A stretch of 64,000 nucleotides of DNA from Klebsiella africana (lineage in GTDB: Bacteria; Pseudomonadota; Gammaproteobacteria; Enterobacterales; Enterobacteriaceae), in assembly GCF_020526085.1 (NCBI RefSeq), contig NZ_CP084874.1:4030001-4094000 (forward strand). The letters are read 5' to 3'. Positions 21,632-30,626 of the stretch are shown one piece after another (positions within the stretch are counted from its first letter, which is position 1; the number at the start of each line of letters is the position of its first letter). The position numbers and the translations under genes were made by a program. A model generated the notes under the pieces. That model searched no databases and was not told where the DNA came from. It saw nothing but the letters and a program-made list of their open reading frames with translations.

Positions 21632-22696
21632 TTAAGGACGCTCAGAAATAGCCTGCGGATTGTACGTGATAAACATCGCATCCCCGTAGCTAAAAAAGCG
21701 GTATTTCTGCTCCACCGCCACCTTATAGGCGTTCATGGTGTGCTGATAACCCGCAAATGCCGACACCAGCATAATCAGTGTGGATTCAGGGAGATGGAAG
21801 TTAGTCACCAGCGCATCGATCACCTGGTACTGATAACCTGGATAGATGAAAATCTGCGTATCGTTGAAGAATGGCGCAATCAGGGCATCTTTCGCCGCCT
21901 GCGCCGCGCTCTCCAGCGAGCGTACCGAGGTGGTGCCTACCGCAATCACGCGGTTGCCGCGCGCTTTCGCCGCCAGCACCGCATCGACCACCTCCTGCGG
22001 CACTTCGGCATATTCGGAGTGCATAGTGTGCTCTTCAATGCTGTCGACGCGCACCGGCTGGAAGGTACCCGCGCCCACGTGCAGGGTGACAAACGCCATC
22101 TCAACGCCTTTGGCGCGCAGTTTGTCCAGCAGCGGTTCGTCGAAGTGCAGACCAGCGGTCGGGGCGGCTACCGCGCCCGGTCTGGTGCCGTAGACGGTTT
22201 GATAGAGCTCGCGGTCGGCCTCTTCGTCCGGGCGGTCAATATAGGGCGGCAGCGGCATATGGCCAATCCCGTTAAGGATCTCCAGCACCGGGCGCTCGTC
22301 GTTAAATTCCACTTCAAACAGCGCGCCGTGACGCGCCAGCATGGTGGCCTGAATGCTCTCGTCGTCGCCCAGCAGCAGCTCGGCGCCCGGCTTCGGCGCT
22401 TTCGAGGCGCGAATATGGGCCAGAATGCGCTTATCATCCAGCATCCTCTCCACCAGCACTTCAATCTTGCCGCCGCTGGCCTTACGACCGAACAGACGCG
22501 CCGGGATCACCCGGGTGTTGTTAAACACCAGCAGATCGCCTGGATTGAGCTTATCGAGGATGTCGGTGAAGGTGCCATGCGTCAGCGCGCCCGTCGGCCC
22601 GTCCAGGGAGAGCAAGCGACAGCTACTGCGCTCAGGCATCGGATAGTGGGCAATCAGAGATTCGGGTAGTTCAAAAGCAAAATCGGTAACGCGCAT
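21632..22696 (-). CDS. queA: S-adenosylmethionine:tRNA ribosyltransferase-isomerase
   Basis: Transfers and isomerises the ribosyl group of SAM onto preQ1-tRNA, giving epoxyqueuosine. 354 aa, near the E. coli length. Family stretches seen: [19 protein letters not shown] at the start, [51 protein letters not shown]. First gene of the queA-tgt-yajC-secD-secF operon; 114 bp separate it from tgt, more than between the other members. It diverges from acpH. Confidence 0.97.
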   Translation of the reverse strand: MRVTDFAFELPESLIAHYPMPERSSCRLLSLDGPTGALTHGTFTDILDKLNPGDLLVFNNTRVIPARLFGRKASGGKIEVLVERMLDDKRILAHIRASKAPKPGAELLLGDDESIQATMLARHGALFEVEFNDERPVLEILNGIGHMPLPPYIDRPDEEADRELYQTVYGTRPGAVAAPTAGLHFDEPLLDKLRAKGVEMAFVTLHVGAGTFQPVRVDSIEEHTMHSEYAEVPQEVVDAVLAAKARGNRVIAVGTTSVRSLESAAQAAKDALIAPFFNDTQIFIYPGYQYQVIDALVTNFHLPESTLIMLVSAFAGYQHTMNAYKVAVEQKYRFFSYGDAMFITYNPQAISERP

Positions 22697-22951
22697 GACG
22701 GTAACTCAGACTGAATAAAGAGGCGGGTAGTCTAGTGCCGGGGCGGTCTGCCTGCAACCTTTACCCCTCCGGATGAATGACATAATCTATATTCCGAATC
22801 ATTCCGAATGCCGCCATGCGGCAACCGAATGCCTTACCGGTGGCAAAGGTGCCGCGCGCGGCCAGACAGCATGCCATTCGGCCACTGAGGCGCCGTTCAG
22901 CACAACATCGGTGACGCCACCCGCCCGCTCGTATTTAAAGGATGTCGTTTT

Positions 22952-23533
22952 ATGAATTTTCTCGCCCACCTGCACCTGGCCCATCTCGCCGACAGTTCGT
23001 TGCCCGGCAACCTGATGGCCGACTTCGTGCGCGGCAACCCGCAGGGCGTCTATCCGGCGGAGATCATCGACGGCATCTATATGCATCGGCGGATTGACGT
23101 GATGACTGACAATCTGGCGGAAGTCAAAGAGGCGCGGGAGTGGTTTCGCCCGCAGACCCGCCGCGTCGCCCCCATCACCCTCGACGTCATGTGGGATCAT
23201 TTCCTGTCGCAGCACTGGGCGCAGCTCTCCCCTGACCTGCCGCTGGACGAGTTCGTGCGCTACGCCGAGCAGCAGATTGTTCCCATCCTGCCCGACTCGC
23301 CGCCCCGCTTCGTCAATCTGAATCAGTACCTGTGGTCGGAGCGCTGGCTGGAGCGCTATCGGGAGATGGATTTTATTCAGCGCGTGCTTAACGGCATGGC
23401 CAGCCGCCGTCCGCGTCTCGAGGCGCTGCGCGACTCCTGGCAGGATCTGGATACCCACTACGACCAGCTGGAGGAGCAGTTCTGGCGCTTTTATCCGCAG
23501 ATGATGCGCCAGGCAGAAAACAAACAGCTGTAA
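22952..23533 (+). CDS. acpH: Acyl-carrier-protein phosphodiesterase
   Basis: Removes the 4'-phosphopantetheine group from holo-ACP, giving apo-ACP. 193 aa, HD-like metal-dependent fold. Conserved [31 protein letters not shown] and [14 protein letters not shown] carry the His/Asp metal ligands. In K-12 the next gene is malZ; here about 9.6 kb of accessory genes lie between them, so the acpH end marks the left boundary of that insertion. Confidence 0.95.
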   Translation: MNFLAHLHLAHLADSSLPGNLMADFVRGNPQGVYPAEIIDGIYMHRRIDVMTDNLAEVKEAREWFRPQTRRVAPITLDVMWDHFLSQHWAQLSPDLPLDEFVRYAEQQIVPILPDSPPRFVNLNQYLWSERWLERYREMDFIQRVLNGMASRRPRLEALRDSWQDLDTHYDQLEEQFWRFYPQMMRQAENKQL

Positions 23534-23660
23534 TAGCCACGTCATTGATAGGTAAAAGCTGGCTGAACGATTGTTAGGGCCTCTTTGTGTTATTGCCGGG
23601 CAGGCTCTATACTTGCCCGCGTTGCGTTCCAAATAACCTTAGTAATTACAGGAGAATCAA

Positions 23661-24263
23661 ATGGTTCTGGTCACTCGTCAAGCGCCGGATTTTACTGCAG
23701 CCGCTGTGCTGGGTAATGGTGAGATCGTTGAGAAATTCAATTTCAAACAGCACACCAACGGTAAGCCTACCGTTCTGTTCTTCTGGCCGATGGACTTCAC
23801 CTTCGTTTGCCCGTCTGAGCTGATCGCGTTCGACAAACGTTACGAAGAATTCCAGAAACGCGGCGTAGAAGTGGTTGGCGTTTCCTTCGACTCCGAGTTC
23901 GTGCACAACGCATGGCGTAACACCCCGGTAGACCAGGGCGGTATCGGCCCGGTTAAATACGCGATGGTTGCTGACATCAAACGTGAAATCCAGAAAGCGT
24001 ACGGTATCGAGCATCCGGACGAAGGCGTAGCGCTGCGCGGCTCCTTCCTGATCGACGCCAACGGCATCGTTCGTCACCAGGTAGTTAACGACCTGCCGCT
24101 GGGCCGTAACATTGACGAAATGCTGCGCATGGTAGACGCCCTGCAGTTCCACGAAGAGCACGGCGAAGTCTGCCCGGCGCAGTGGGAAAAAGGAAAAGAA
24201 GGTATGGCCGCCTCTCCGGAAGGCGTTGCAAAATACCTGACCGAAAACGTTTCCAGCCTGTAA
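23661..24263 (+). CDS. Typical 2-Cys peroxiredoxin (PrxC/AhpC-TSA family)
   Basis: 200-aa cytoplasmic thiol peroxidase of the Prx1/AhpC class, reducing hydrogen peroxide and organic peroxides. The peroxidatic Cys50 is in MDFTFVCPSE and the resolving Cys171 in HGEVCPAQW. A GGIG motif is present, but the C-terminal YF motif of overoxidation-sensitive enzymes is absent, so a robust enzyme is expected. It is not the AhpC of the ahpCF operon: no ahpF lies nearby, so the reductant is probably thioredoxin. Absent at this place in K-12. Strong terminator downstream; codon use looks highly biased, which suggests high expression. Confidence 0.92.
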   Translation: MVLVTRQAPDFTAAAVLGNGEIVEKFNFKQHTNGKPTVLFFWPMDFTFVCPSELIAFDKRYEEFQKRGVEVVGVSFDSEFVHNAWRNTPVDQGGIGPVKYAMVADIKREIQKAYGIEHPDEGVALRGSFLIDANGIVRHQVVNDLPLGRNIDEMLRMVDALQFHEEHGEVCPAQWEKGKEGMAASPEGVAKYLTENVSSL

Positions 24264-24280
24264 TCGGCACGCGTTTAAAT

Positions 24281-24308
24281 AAAAGGCTCGCTCAGGCGGG
24301 CCTTTTTT
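24281..24308 (+). terminator. Terminator of the peroxiredoxin gene
   Basis: Stem AAAAGGCTCGC/GCGGGCCTTTT with one wobble pair, ending in six T. Confidence 0.85.
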
Positions 24309-24609
24309 GTTAGCGGCGTCAAAATTTAAGAAAATGACCCACCGATATTTGTGACCAGCAATACACTTCTGGCGAAATATTTCGCTCTACCTCTCACTTT
24401 TTCTCTGGCAAATTTCAGCGTCAAAATACAAATCCTTCGTAATACACTGAAAAATATATAAATTATTTATATTGATTTCTGCCGGTACTTTGCCGCCGAT
24501 GTGATCGCCATCAATATTTAAAACCTCGAATGTGATCTCATCCATCATTTTCATCAATGTATTTGGTCATGATTTGACTCAGGAACAGGAATACGTTCAG
24601 GAGCCGAGG
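24309..24609 (+). promoter_or_regulatory. Upstream region of the PTS operon with CRP-like sites
   Basis: AT-rich gap that must carry the operon promoter. Seen: a CRP-like TGTGA-N6-ATACA at 24350-24365, and two copies of ATGTGATC at 24499-24506 and 24530-24537, exactly 31 bp (three helical turns) apart. Each copy is followed by a CATC/CATCA stretch. No regulator gene adjoins the operon. Confidence 0.4.
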
Positions 24610-25053
24610 ATGGATATTATTTTTGACCCTACGCTAATCGCCCTTAAGCAGAATATTTCCCGTGCGGAAGAGGCCATCGAAATGGCGGGTTCATTACTCG
24701 CCAGGCGCCAGATTTGCAGTGCCGAATATGTCAACGAGATGCTGACGGTATATGAAGATTTCGGCGCCGCCATCGTGTTAGATGACGGGATTGCCATGCC
24801 GCACGCCCGGCCGGAAAAAGGGGCATTACAGACCGGGTTTTCACTTGTCACCACCGCCAGGCCAATCTCCTTCGGCCACGATGAGTTCGATCCGGTTTCC
24901 GTGGTCATCGCTATCGCCGGCGCGGACGCGGACAGTCATATCAAAATGATCCAACTGATAGCCTCGCTGATCGAGTCAGATATTGTGACCTTTCTTCAGC
25001 AGGAAAATGACGTGAATTCAGTCTTACATTTCATCCAAAAACAAATGGAGTAG
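24610..25053 (+). CDS. PTS IIA component (mannitol/fructose/Ntr fold, ascorbate-type system)
   Basis: 147-aa cytoplasmic phosphotransfer protein that takes phosphate from HPr and passes it to IIB. The phosphorylated histidine is His65 in DDGIAMPHARPEKGA, the signature of the PTS EIIA type 2 domain. The frame is open 26 codons upstream, but the ATG at 24610 is chosen: aggag lies at the right distance and the EIIA domain begins there. The stop is 5 bp before the IIB gene. The order IIA-IIB-IIC is the reverse of the ulaABC operon (IIC-IIB-IIA). Confidence 0.88.
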   Translation: MDIIFDPTLIALKQNISRAEEAIEMAGSLLARRQICSAEYVNEMLTVYEDFGAAIVLDDGIAMPHARPEKGALQTGFSLVTTARPISFGHDEFDPVSVVIAIAGADADSHIKMIQLIASLIESDIVTFLQQENDVNSVLHFIQKQME

Positions 25054-25058
25054 TCATT

Positions 25059-25346
25059 ATGTTAGTTATCAGAACGGTTTGTGGTAACGGTATTGGCAGC
25101 TCATTAATGGCTGCAAATAATGTGAAAAAGATCTGTGAAGAATTAGGCATCAAAGCGGACGTCGCCTCGGTTGATTTTGCTAACGCCGTCGGGGAAAAAG
25201 CTGACCTTTACATCACGATCAAAGAACTGGCAAATCAATTTCCGGCCCACTGTCATGTCGCCATCATTCGCAGCTACGTCCATAAAGCGAAGATCGCCGA
25301 GGATATTACCGACGCGCTGACCAAAATTGCGGCGGCTCACCCTTAA
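25059..25346 (+). CDS. PTS IIB component (ascorbate/Ula family)
   Basis: 95-aa cytoplasmic domain protein that relays phosphate to the incoming sugar. The phosphocysteine is Cys8 in RTVCGNGIGSSLM, the P-loop-like motif of the lactate/ascorbate IIB group. It lies 5 bp after IIA and 20 bp before IIC. Similarity is to UlaB/SgaB-type proteins, which fixes the family of the system but not the sugar. Confidence 0.88.
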   Translation: MLVIRTVCGNGIGSSLMAANNVKKICEELGIKADVASVDFANAVGEKADLYITIKELANQFPAHCHVAIIRSYVHKAKIAEDITDALTKIAAAHP

Positions 25347-25366
25347 CCAGCATAGAGGGAACGACC

Positions 25367-26758
25367 ATGCAGGCTATTCTTAGTTTCTTAGCGGAAATAT
25401 TCAGTCAACCCGCCTTTTTAATGGGGCTTATCGCCTTTGTTGGTTTAGTGGCGCTGCGCTCGCCTGGCAATAAACTGCTTACTGGCACATTAAAGCCGAT
25501 TTTAGGCTATTTAATGTTGAGTGCCGGGGCAGGCGTTATCGTTGCCAACCTCAACCCGCTGGGCGGAATTATCGAAGCCGGATTTAATATTCGCGGCGTA
25601 ATTCCAAACAATGAAGCCATTGTCTCCGTCGCCCAGAAGATGCTGGGCGTGGAAACCATGAGTATTTTGCTGTTAGGCTTTATTTTTAACCTGATTATCG
25701 CCCGCTGTACCAAGTATAAATATATCTTTCTGACCGGCCATCACTCATTCTTTCTCGCCTGCCTGTTTTCCGCCGTCCTGCAGGCGGCAGAGTTTCATGG
25801 CTGGATGTTGATCCTGATCGGCGGATTCCTGCTGGGATCATGGTCGGCCATCTCTCCCGCCATTGGTCAGCGTTACACCAAGCAGGTCACGGAAGACGGC
25901 GGGATCGCCATGGGCCATTTCGGCTCTCTCGGCTACTACCTCTCGGCATGGATCGCCAGCCGGACCGGCAATCCAGCGAATTCCTTCGCGGATACCGAAA
26001 TTTCAGAAAAGTGGGGCTTTCTGCGCGATACCACGGTCACCACCGGTATCGTGATGTTTGTTATCTACTTTGTCTGCAGCGCTGTCGCCGGGTCGGCGTA
26101 CCTGAGCACCATCACCGATCAAAACATGCTGATCTTCTCTGTGCTGACCGGTCTGCAGTTCGCCGTTGGCGTAGCCATTGTGTACAACGGTGTGCGGCTG
26201 ATCCTCGGCGATCTGGTACCGGCATTTCAGGGCATCAGCCAGAAGCTGATCCCGGACTCCATCCCGGCCGTCGACTGCGCGGTATTCTTCACCTTTAGCC
26301 CCACCGCCGTGGTGGTGGGATTCATCAGCTCCTTCGTGGGCGGGCTGGTCGGAATGCTCTTCCTCGGCGGGCTGGGCATGGCGCTGATTATTCCCGGCAT
26401 GGTGCCGCACTTCTTCTGCGGCGGCACGTCCGGCGTCTTCGCTGACAAACTGGGCGGTAAGCGCGGATGTATCATCGCCTCCTTTATCGGGGGGATCTTC
26501 CTCGCCTTCCTGCCGGCGATGTTGCTGCCGGCGCTCGGCAACCTCGGGTTTGAAAACAGCACCTTCGCCGATTTCGACTTCGCGGTATGGGGCATCATTA
26601 TCGGTAACGCCTTCACCCAGTTTGGCCAGGTCACTATCTATCTGATTTGTCTGGTGCTGCTCGTCGCGCTGCTGGCGCCTTTCTGTTTCCGCCACGTACG
26701 GGTGGTGGGCGATACGCTCAGCTATGAGGAGCTAACAGCGAAGCAGAAAAGGAATTAG
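25367..26758 (+). CDS. PTS IIC permease (ascorbate/SgaT family)
   Basis: 463-aa integral membrane channel of the AG superfamily of PTS permeases. Hydrophobic helices run throughout. UlaA-like stretches include GNKLLTGTLKPILGYLMLSAGAG near the N-terminus, FLTGHHSFFLACLF and GGLVGMLFLGGLGMALIIPGMVPHFFCGGTSGVF. The C-terminus is short, with no fused IIA or IIB domain. It belongs to the five-gene unit with a kinase and an aldolase. The substrate cannot be read from sequence; L-ascorbate itself is doubtful because no UlaD/E/F or UlaG homologues are present. Confidence 0.88.
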   Translation: MQAILSFLAEIFSQPAFLMGLIAFVGLVALRSPGNKLLTGTLKPILGYLMLSAGAGVIVANLNPLGGIIEAGFNIRGVIPNNEAIVSVAQKMLGVETMSILLLGFIFNLIIARCTKYKYIFLTGHHSFFLACLFSAVLQAAEFHGWMLILIGGFLLGSWSAISPAIGQRYTKQVTEDGGIAMGHFGSLGYYLSAWIASRTGNPANSFADTEISEKWGFLRDTTVTTGIVMFVIYFVCSAVAGSAYLSTITDQNMLIFSVLTGLQFAVGVAIVYNGVRLILGDLVPAFQGISQKLIPDSIPAVDCAVFFTFSPTAVVVGFISSFVGGLVGMLFLGGLGMALIIPGMVPHFFCGGTSGVFADKLGGKRGCIIASFIGGIFLAFLPAMLLPALGNLGFENSTFADFDFAVWGIIIGNAFTQFGQVTIYLICLVLLVALLAPFCFRHVRVVGDTLSYEELTAKQKRN

Positions 26759-26822
26759 CGACGTCGTTTTTCCCGGTGGGAAGGTCACGCTTCCCGCCGC
26801 TGACAAATAATCAGGAGTGGTT

Positions 26823-27785
26823 ATGGCTATTTTGTCCATCGGATTTGCTTGTTTCGATCAGTTTTTCTTTCTCAACGAATGGCCTCAGGAGAATACCAAA
26901 AACTTTTGTCATGATTTTATCGAAAGCGGCGGCGGCCCGGCGGCCAATGCGGCATGGCTGCTGGGATTGTGGGGTGAGGAGGTCTATTACATCGGTCATC
27001 TGCAGCAGGACCTTTACGGCCAGCGCATTATCGATGAGTTTGCCGAGGCGGGCGTGGATACCAGCCAGGTGGTATTCTCCGATGACATGATCACCCCGCT
27101 GGCCTCGGTGCTGGTCAATCGCTTAACGGGTTCGCGGACGATTATTACCCGCAAGATGCAAACGCCGCCTTCCCTGACCTACGAGCAAAAGCTCAAACTG
27201 GACGACCTCGCCGAGCGGCTGATTGCCAGCGAGGAGCCGGTCACCATCTTAATTGACGGTCATGAGGCGGAGATCAGTGAATACTTAATCAAGAAACTGC
27301 CCAACGCCAGAGTCGTGATGGACGGGGGGTCACTGCGTGCCAGCAATATTAAACTGGCGGCCTGGACTGACTATTTTGTAGTGAGTGAGCATTTCGCCCG
27401 CGATTATATGAGCTATCGCTCGCTAAGCACCGAAGCAGAAATTAAAGCGGCCCTGATTGAGCTGAATAAAATTTGCCGCGGCGAAGCGTTTATTACCCTT
27501 GGCGAAAAAGGCTGCGCTTTTTTAAAAAGCGGTATGCTGCAGATCGTCCCGTCCTGGCTGTGTAATGCCGTTGATACCACCGGCGCCGGGGATGTTTTTC
27601 ACGGTGCCTTTACCTATGGCGTCCATTATTCGTGGCATATAGATAACATTATTTTATTTGCCAGCCTGACCGCTGCCATTTCTATTGAGAAAAAAGGGGT
27701 TCGGGAATCGATGCCGGATCTTGCAGTCGTCCATCACTCGTTAAATAGCTACGAAAGAAACTTAAAGCAATATTTTGAAGAATAA
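26823..27785 (+). CDS. PfkB-family carbohydrate kinase
   Basis: 320-aa ribokinase-superfamily enzyme that uses ATP to phosphorylate a sugar or sugar phosphate. The N-terminal signature is IESGGGPAANAAWLLG; the C-terminal signature with the catalytic Asp and anion hole is NAVDTTGAGDVFHGAF. The ATG at 26823 is used (aggag five bases upstream); an in-frame GTG at 26817 lies inside that ribosome binding site. Being next to a class II aldolase, it probably makes the bisphosphate that the aldolase splits. Substrate unknown. Confidence 0.88.
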   Translation: MAILSIGFACFDQFFFLNEWPQENTKNFCHDFIESGGGPAANAAWLLGLWGEEVYYIGHLQQDLYGQRIIDEFAEAGVDTSQVVFSDDMITPLASVLVNRLTGSRTIITRKMQTPPSLTYEQKLKLDDLAERLIASEEPVTILIDGHEAEISEYLIKKLPNARVVMDGGSLRASNIKLAAWTDYFVVSEHFARDYMSYRSLSTEAEIKAALIELNKICRGEAFITLGEKGCAFLKSGMLQIVPSWLCNAVDTTGAGDVFHGAFTYGVHYSWHIDNIILFASLTAAISIEKKGVRESMPDLAVVHHSLNSYERNLKQYFEE

Positions 27786-27814
27786 CCGCATTTAATAAAT
27801 ATCAAGAGGTGACT

Positions 27815-28675
27815 ATGTTAGTGTCGATGAAGGACATGCTTCAGCATGCCCTAAAGAACGGTTACGCCGTCGGTCAGTTCAACATTAATAATCTGGAATG
27901 GGTCGGCGCCGTATTAAGCACCGCCCAGCAGTGCCGCTCACCGGTTATTTTGGGCGTGTCCGGCGGCACGGTTAAGCATATGCTCGGGTTAAAATGTATT
28001 CATGATATTGTGGTTAATGCCATAGATTATTTACATATTGATATTCCGGTGGCCCTTCATCTGGATCACGGCACCACCCAGGAAGCCTGCGAAGCCGCGA
28101 TCGCTGCCGGCTTTAGTTCCATTATGTTTGATGGTTCACATCTGCCGTTCAGAGAAAACCTGGCCATCACCCGCCACCTGGTGGAGCTGGCGCACAGCAA
28201 GGGCATCTCCGTAGAAGCCGAACTGGGGACCATCGCCGGCAGTGAAGACGGTATCGTTAACTCCGAGGTCATCTACGCCGATCCTGAGGAGTGCTATACC
28301 CTGGTGACAGAAACGCAGGTGGATTGCCTCGCCGCCGCGCTGGGTTCCACCCATGGCCTGTATAAAGGCAAAGCCAGGCTGGGATTTACCGAGATGAAAG
28401 CCATTGCCGAGCGGGTGAAGGTCCCGCTGGTGCTGCATGGCGGCACCGGTATTGCTGATGAGGATATGCGCCGGGCGATTGCCTGCGGCACCGCCAAGAT
28501 TAACGTTAATACCGAAAATATGTACGCCTGGTGCCAGCAGGTGAAAGCGATCTTTGCCGCCGATACCGGGCACGATGTGAACGATCCGCGGAAAGTCATC
28601 GCCCAGGGACTGCAGCCGGTACGCGAGATGATTGCCCGCCGCATGGCGCTTTTTGGCTCACAGCAGCGCTATTGA
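27815..28675 (+). CDS. Class II fructose/tagatose-bisphosphate-type aldolase
   Basis: 286-aa zinc-dependent aldolase, the length of GatY/KbaY and short FbaA enzymes. The catalytic Asp and zinc His are in VALHLDHGTTQEAC (Asp84, His85). Further family motifs are SVEAELGTIAGSEDG, AALGSTHGLYKG, LVLHGGTGI (zinc His) and INVNTE (phosphate site). It starts at the ATG after agaggtg, 29 bp after the kinase. No GatZ/KbaZ-like partner is nearby. It should cleave a ketose 1,6-bisphosphate or similar to DHAP plus an aldehyde; stereochemistry is undetermined. Confidence 0.88.
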   Translation: MLVSMKDMLQHALKNGYAVGQFNINNLEWVGAVLSTAQQCRSPVILGVSGGTVKHMLGLKCIHDIVVNAIDYLHIDIPVALHLDHGTTQEACEAAIAAGFSSIMFDGSHLPFRENLAITRHLVELAHSKGISVEAELGTIAGSEDGIVNSEVIYADPEECYTLVTETQVDCLAAALGSTHGLYKGKARLGFTEMKAIAERVKVPLVLHGGTGIADEDMRRAIACGTAKINVNTENMYAWCQQVKAIFAADTGHDVNDPRKVIAQGLQPVREMIARRMALFGSQQRY

Positions 28676-28697
28676 CGCCGGGCCTGTGGCTGAAACT

Positions 28698-28722
28698 TCC
28701 GCCCCGAAGCTGCCGGGGCGGA
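28698..28722. terminator. Hairpin between aldolase and amidohydrolase genes
   Basis: Stem TCCGCCCCG/CGGGGCGGA with a 7-nt loop between two convergent genes. There is no clear T-run. Confidence 0.5.
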
Positions 28723-28733
28723 GGCGTCAGGTA

Positions 28734-30602
28734 TCAGAAGGCAAAGCAGGAACAGCCCAGCACGCCCCAGAAAGCTTGCTCATCGGAGACCGGAATCGAC
28801 GACTTGCGCGCAATATCATGCTGATGGCCGTGAACGCCGCAGCTGCCGCAGCACTGGTGCATCTGGACCATGGCGCCGATTTTAGCCGCCGCCGGCGGAG
28901 CGGAACGATAATGGCCCGGGACCTTCACCACCGGCGACCACTCCGGCAGCACCGGAATGGGCGGCGGCGCCAGCGGCGAAAAGTGACCGGCAGCGTACAC
29001 CACTTTGCCGTCAACTACCGTCAGCACGGACTCAATGCCTTTGATCTCCTCTTCCGCGACGCTGAAGTAGTCTTTCGACAGCACCACCAGATCGGCAAGC
29101 TGACCAGCGGCCAGACGGCCTTTCTTGCCCTGCTCACTGGAGAACCAGGCGCTGCCCGCCGTCCACAGCTCCAGCGCGATATCGCGCGGCAGGCGGTTGT
29201 CGTCGTCATACATCGCCATCCCGCCTACGGTGCGCCCGGAGACCAGCCAGTACAGCGCAGTCCACGGGTTATAGCTGGCGACACGGGTCGCATCGGTGCC
29301 CAGCCCCACCGGCACGTCCAGCGCCAGCATTTTCGCTACCGGCGGGGTATGTTTCACCGCCTCTTTGCCGTAGCGATCGACAAAATATTCGCCCTGGAAG
29401 GCCATCCGATGCTGCACCGCAATACCGCCCCCCAGCGCCTTCACCCGCTCAATGTTACGCTCGGTAATGGTCTCGGCATGATCGAAGAACCAGTGCAGGC
29501 CATTAAACGGGATATCGCGGTTCACCTTCTCAAACACGTCCAGCATCCGGCTGATGGACTCATCGTAGGTGGCATGCAGGCGGAACGGCCAGCGATGCTC
29601 CACCAGATGGCGTACCACCCGCTCCAGCTCATCCTCCATGCCTTGCGGCAGATCCGGCCGCGGCTGCAGGAAATCTTCAAAATCCGCCGCCGAAAATACC
29701 AGCATCTCGCCGGCGCCGTTGGCGCGATAGAAGTCGGTCCCCTGCCCCGGCTTCAGCATATCGGTCCAGCGTTCGAAATCCTCCAGCTCCTGCTTCGGCC
29801 GCTGGGTAAACAGGTTGTAGGCGATGCGCACGGTCATCTGATCTTTCGCGTGCAGCTGTTCGATAATTTCGTAATCTTCCGGATAATTCTGGAAGCCGCC
29901 CCCAGCGTCGATGGCGCTGGTCAGCCCCAGTCGGTTCAGTTCACGCATAAACTGACGGGTAGAGTTCACCTGCAGATCCAGCGGCAGCTTCGGCCCTTTG
30001 GCCAGCGTAGCGTAGAGGATCATGGCGTTCGGCCTGGCGATCAGCATCCCGGTTGGGTTGCCGTGGCTATCGCGAACGATCTCTCCGCCCACCGGATCCG
30101 GCGTCTCTTTGGTATATCCCACGGCTTTCAACGCTGCGCGGTTCAGCAGCGCGCGATCGTAGAGATGGAGCACAAACACCGGCGTATCAGGCGCCGCCTC
30201 GTTCAGCTCTTCCAGGGTCGGCATCCGCCGCTCGGCGAATTGAAATTCGCTCCAGCCGCCGACCACTCTCACCCACTGCGGGGACGGCGTGCGATCGGCC
30301 TGATCCTTCAGCATTCGCAGGGCATCGGCCAGCGAGGGAACGCCCTCCCAGCGGAGCTCAAGGTTGTAGTTCAACCCGCCGCGGATCAGGTGCAGGTGAG
30401 AATCGTTGAGGCCCGGGATCACCGTATGCCCTTTGAGATCGACGATTTGCGTCCCCTCGGCGGCAAAGCTCATGATCCGATCGTGGCTTCCGGTAGCAAC
30501 AATTTTTCCGTCGGCGATGGCCACGGCTTCCGCCAGCGGGTTCGCGCGATCGAGGGTATGAATCTGACCGTGGGTCAGAATCAGTGTGGCAGTTTGCGAC
30601 AT
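28734..30602 (-). CDS. YtcJ-like metal-dependent amidohydrolase with Cys/His-rich tail
   Basis: 622-aa amidohydrolase-superfamily protein (amidohydro_3, YtcJ/NfdA type). The first metal pair is in VIPGLNDSHLHLIRGG near residue 70; later ligands lie in LHATYDESI, HWFFDHAETIT and GLGTDATRVASYNP. The last 60 residues are unusual: after PGHYRSAPPAAAKIG comes CCGSCGVHGHQHD and, at the very end, GCSCFAF, which looks like an extra metal or redox site. No signal peptide seen. It follows an ABM-domain gene by 24 bp, probably in one operon. Substrate unknown; relatives hydrolyse N-substituted formamides. Confidence 0.85.
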   Translation of the reverse strand: MSQTATLILTHGQIHTLDRANPLAEAVAIADGKIVATGSHDRIMSFAAEGTQIVDLKGHTVIPGLNDSHLHLIRGGLNYNLELRWEGVPSLADALRMLKDQADRTPSPQWVRVVGGWSEFQFAERRMPTLEELNEAAPDTPVFVLHLYDRALLNRAALKAVGYTKETPDPVGGEIVRDSHGNPTGMLIARPNAMILYATLAKGPKLPLDLQVNSTRQFMRELNRLGLTSAIDAGGGFQNYPEDYEIIEQLHAKDQMTVRIAYNLFTQRPKQELEDFERWTDMLKPGQGTDFYRANGAGEMLVFSAADFEDFLQPRPDLPQGMEDELERVVRHLVEHRWPFRLHATYDESISRMLDVFEKVNRDIPFNGLHWFFDHAETITERNIERVKALGGGIAVQHRMAFQGEYFVDRYGKEAVKHTPPVAKMLALDVPVGLGTDATRVASYNPWTALYWLVSGRTVGGMAMYDDDNRLPRDIALELWTAGSAWFSSEQGKKGRLAAGQLADLVVLSKDYFSVAEEEIKGIESVLTVVDGKVVYAAGHFSPLAPPPIPVLPEWSPVVKVPGHYRSAPPAAAKIGAMVQMHQCCGSCGVHGHQHDIARKSSIPVSDEQAFWGVLGCSCFAF

Positions 30603-30626
30603 AACGCACTCCTTGAGGAGGCTGAC

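Noticed and set aside
24532..24609. N-terminal extension of the IIA protein (26 codons)
   Set aside because: The upstream ATG lacks a ribosome binding site and the extra residues are hydrophobic and unrelated to EIIA domains; aggag fits the ATG at 24610.
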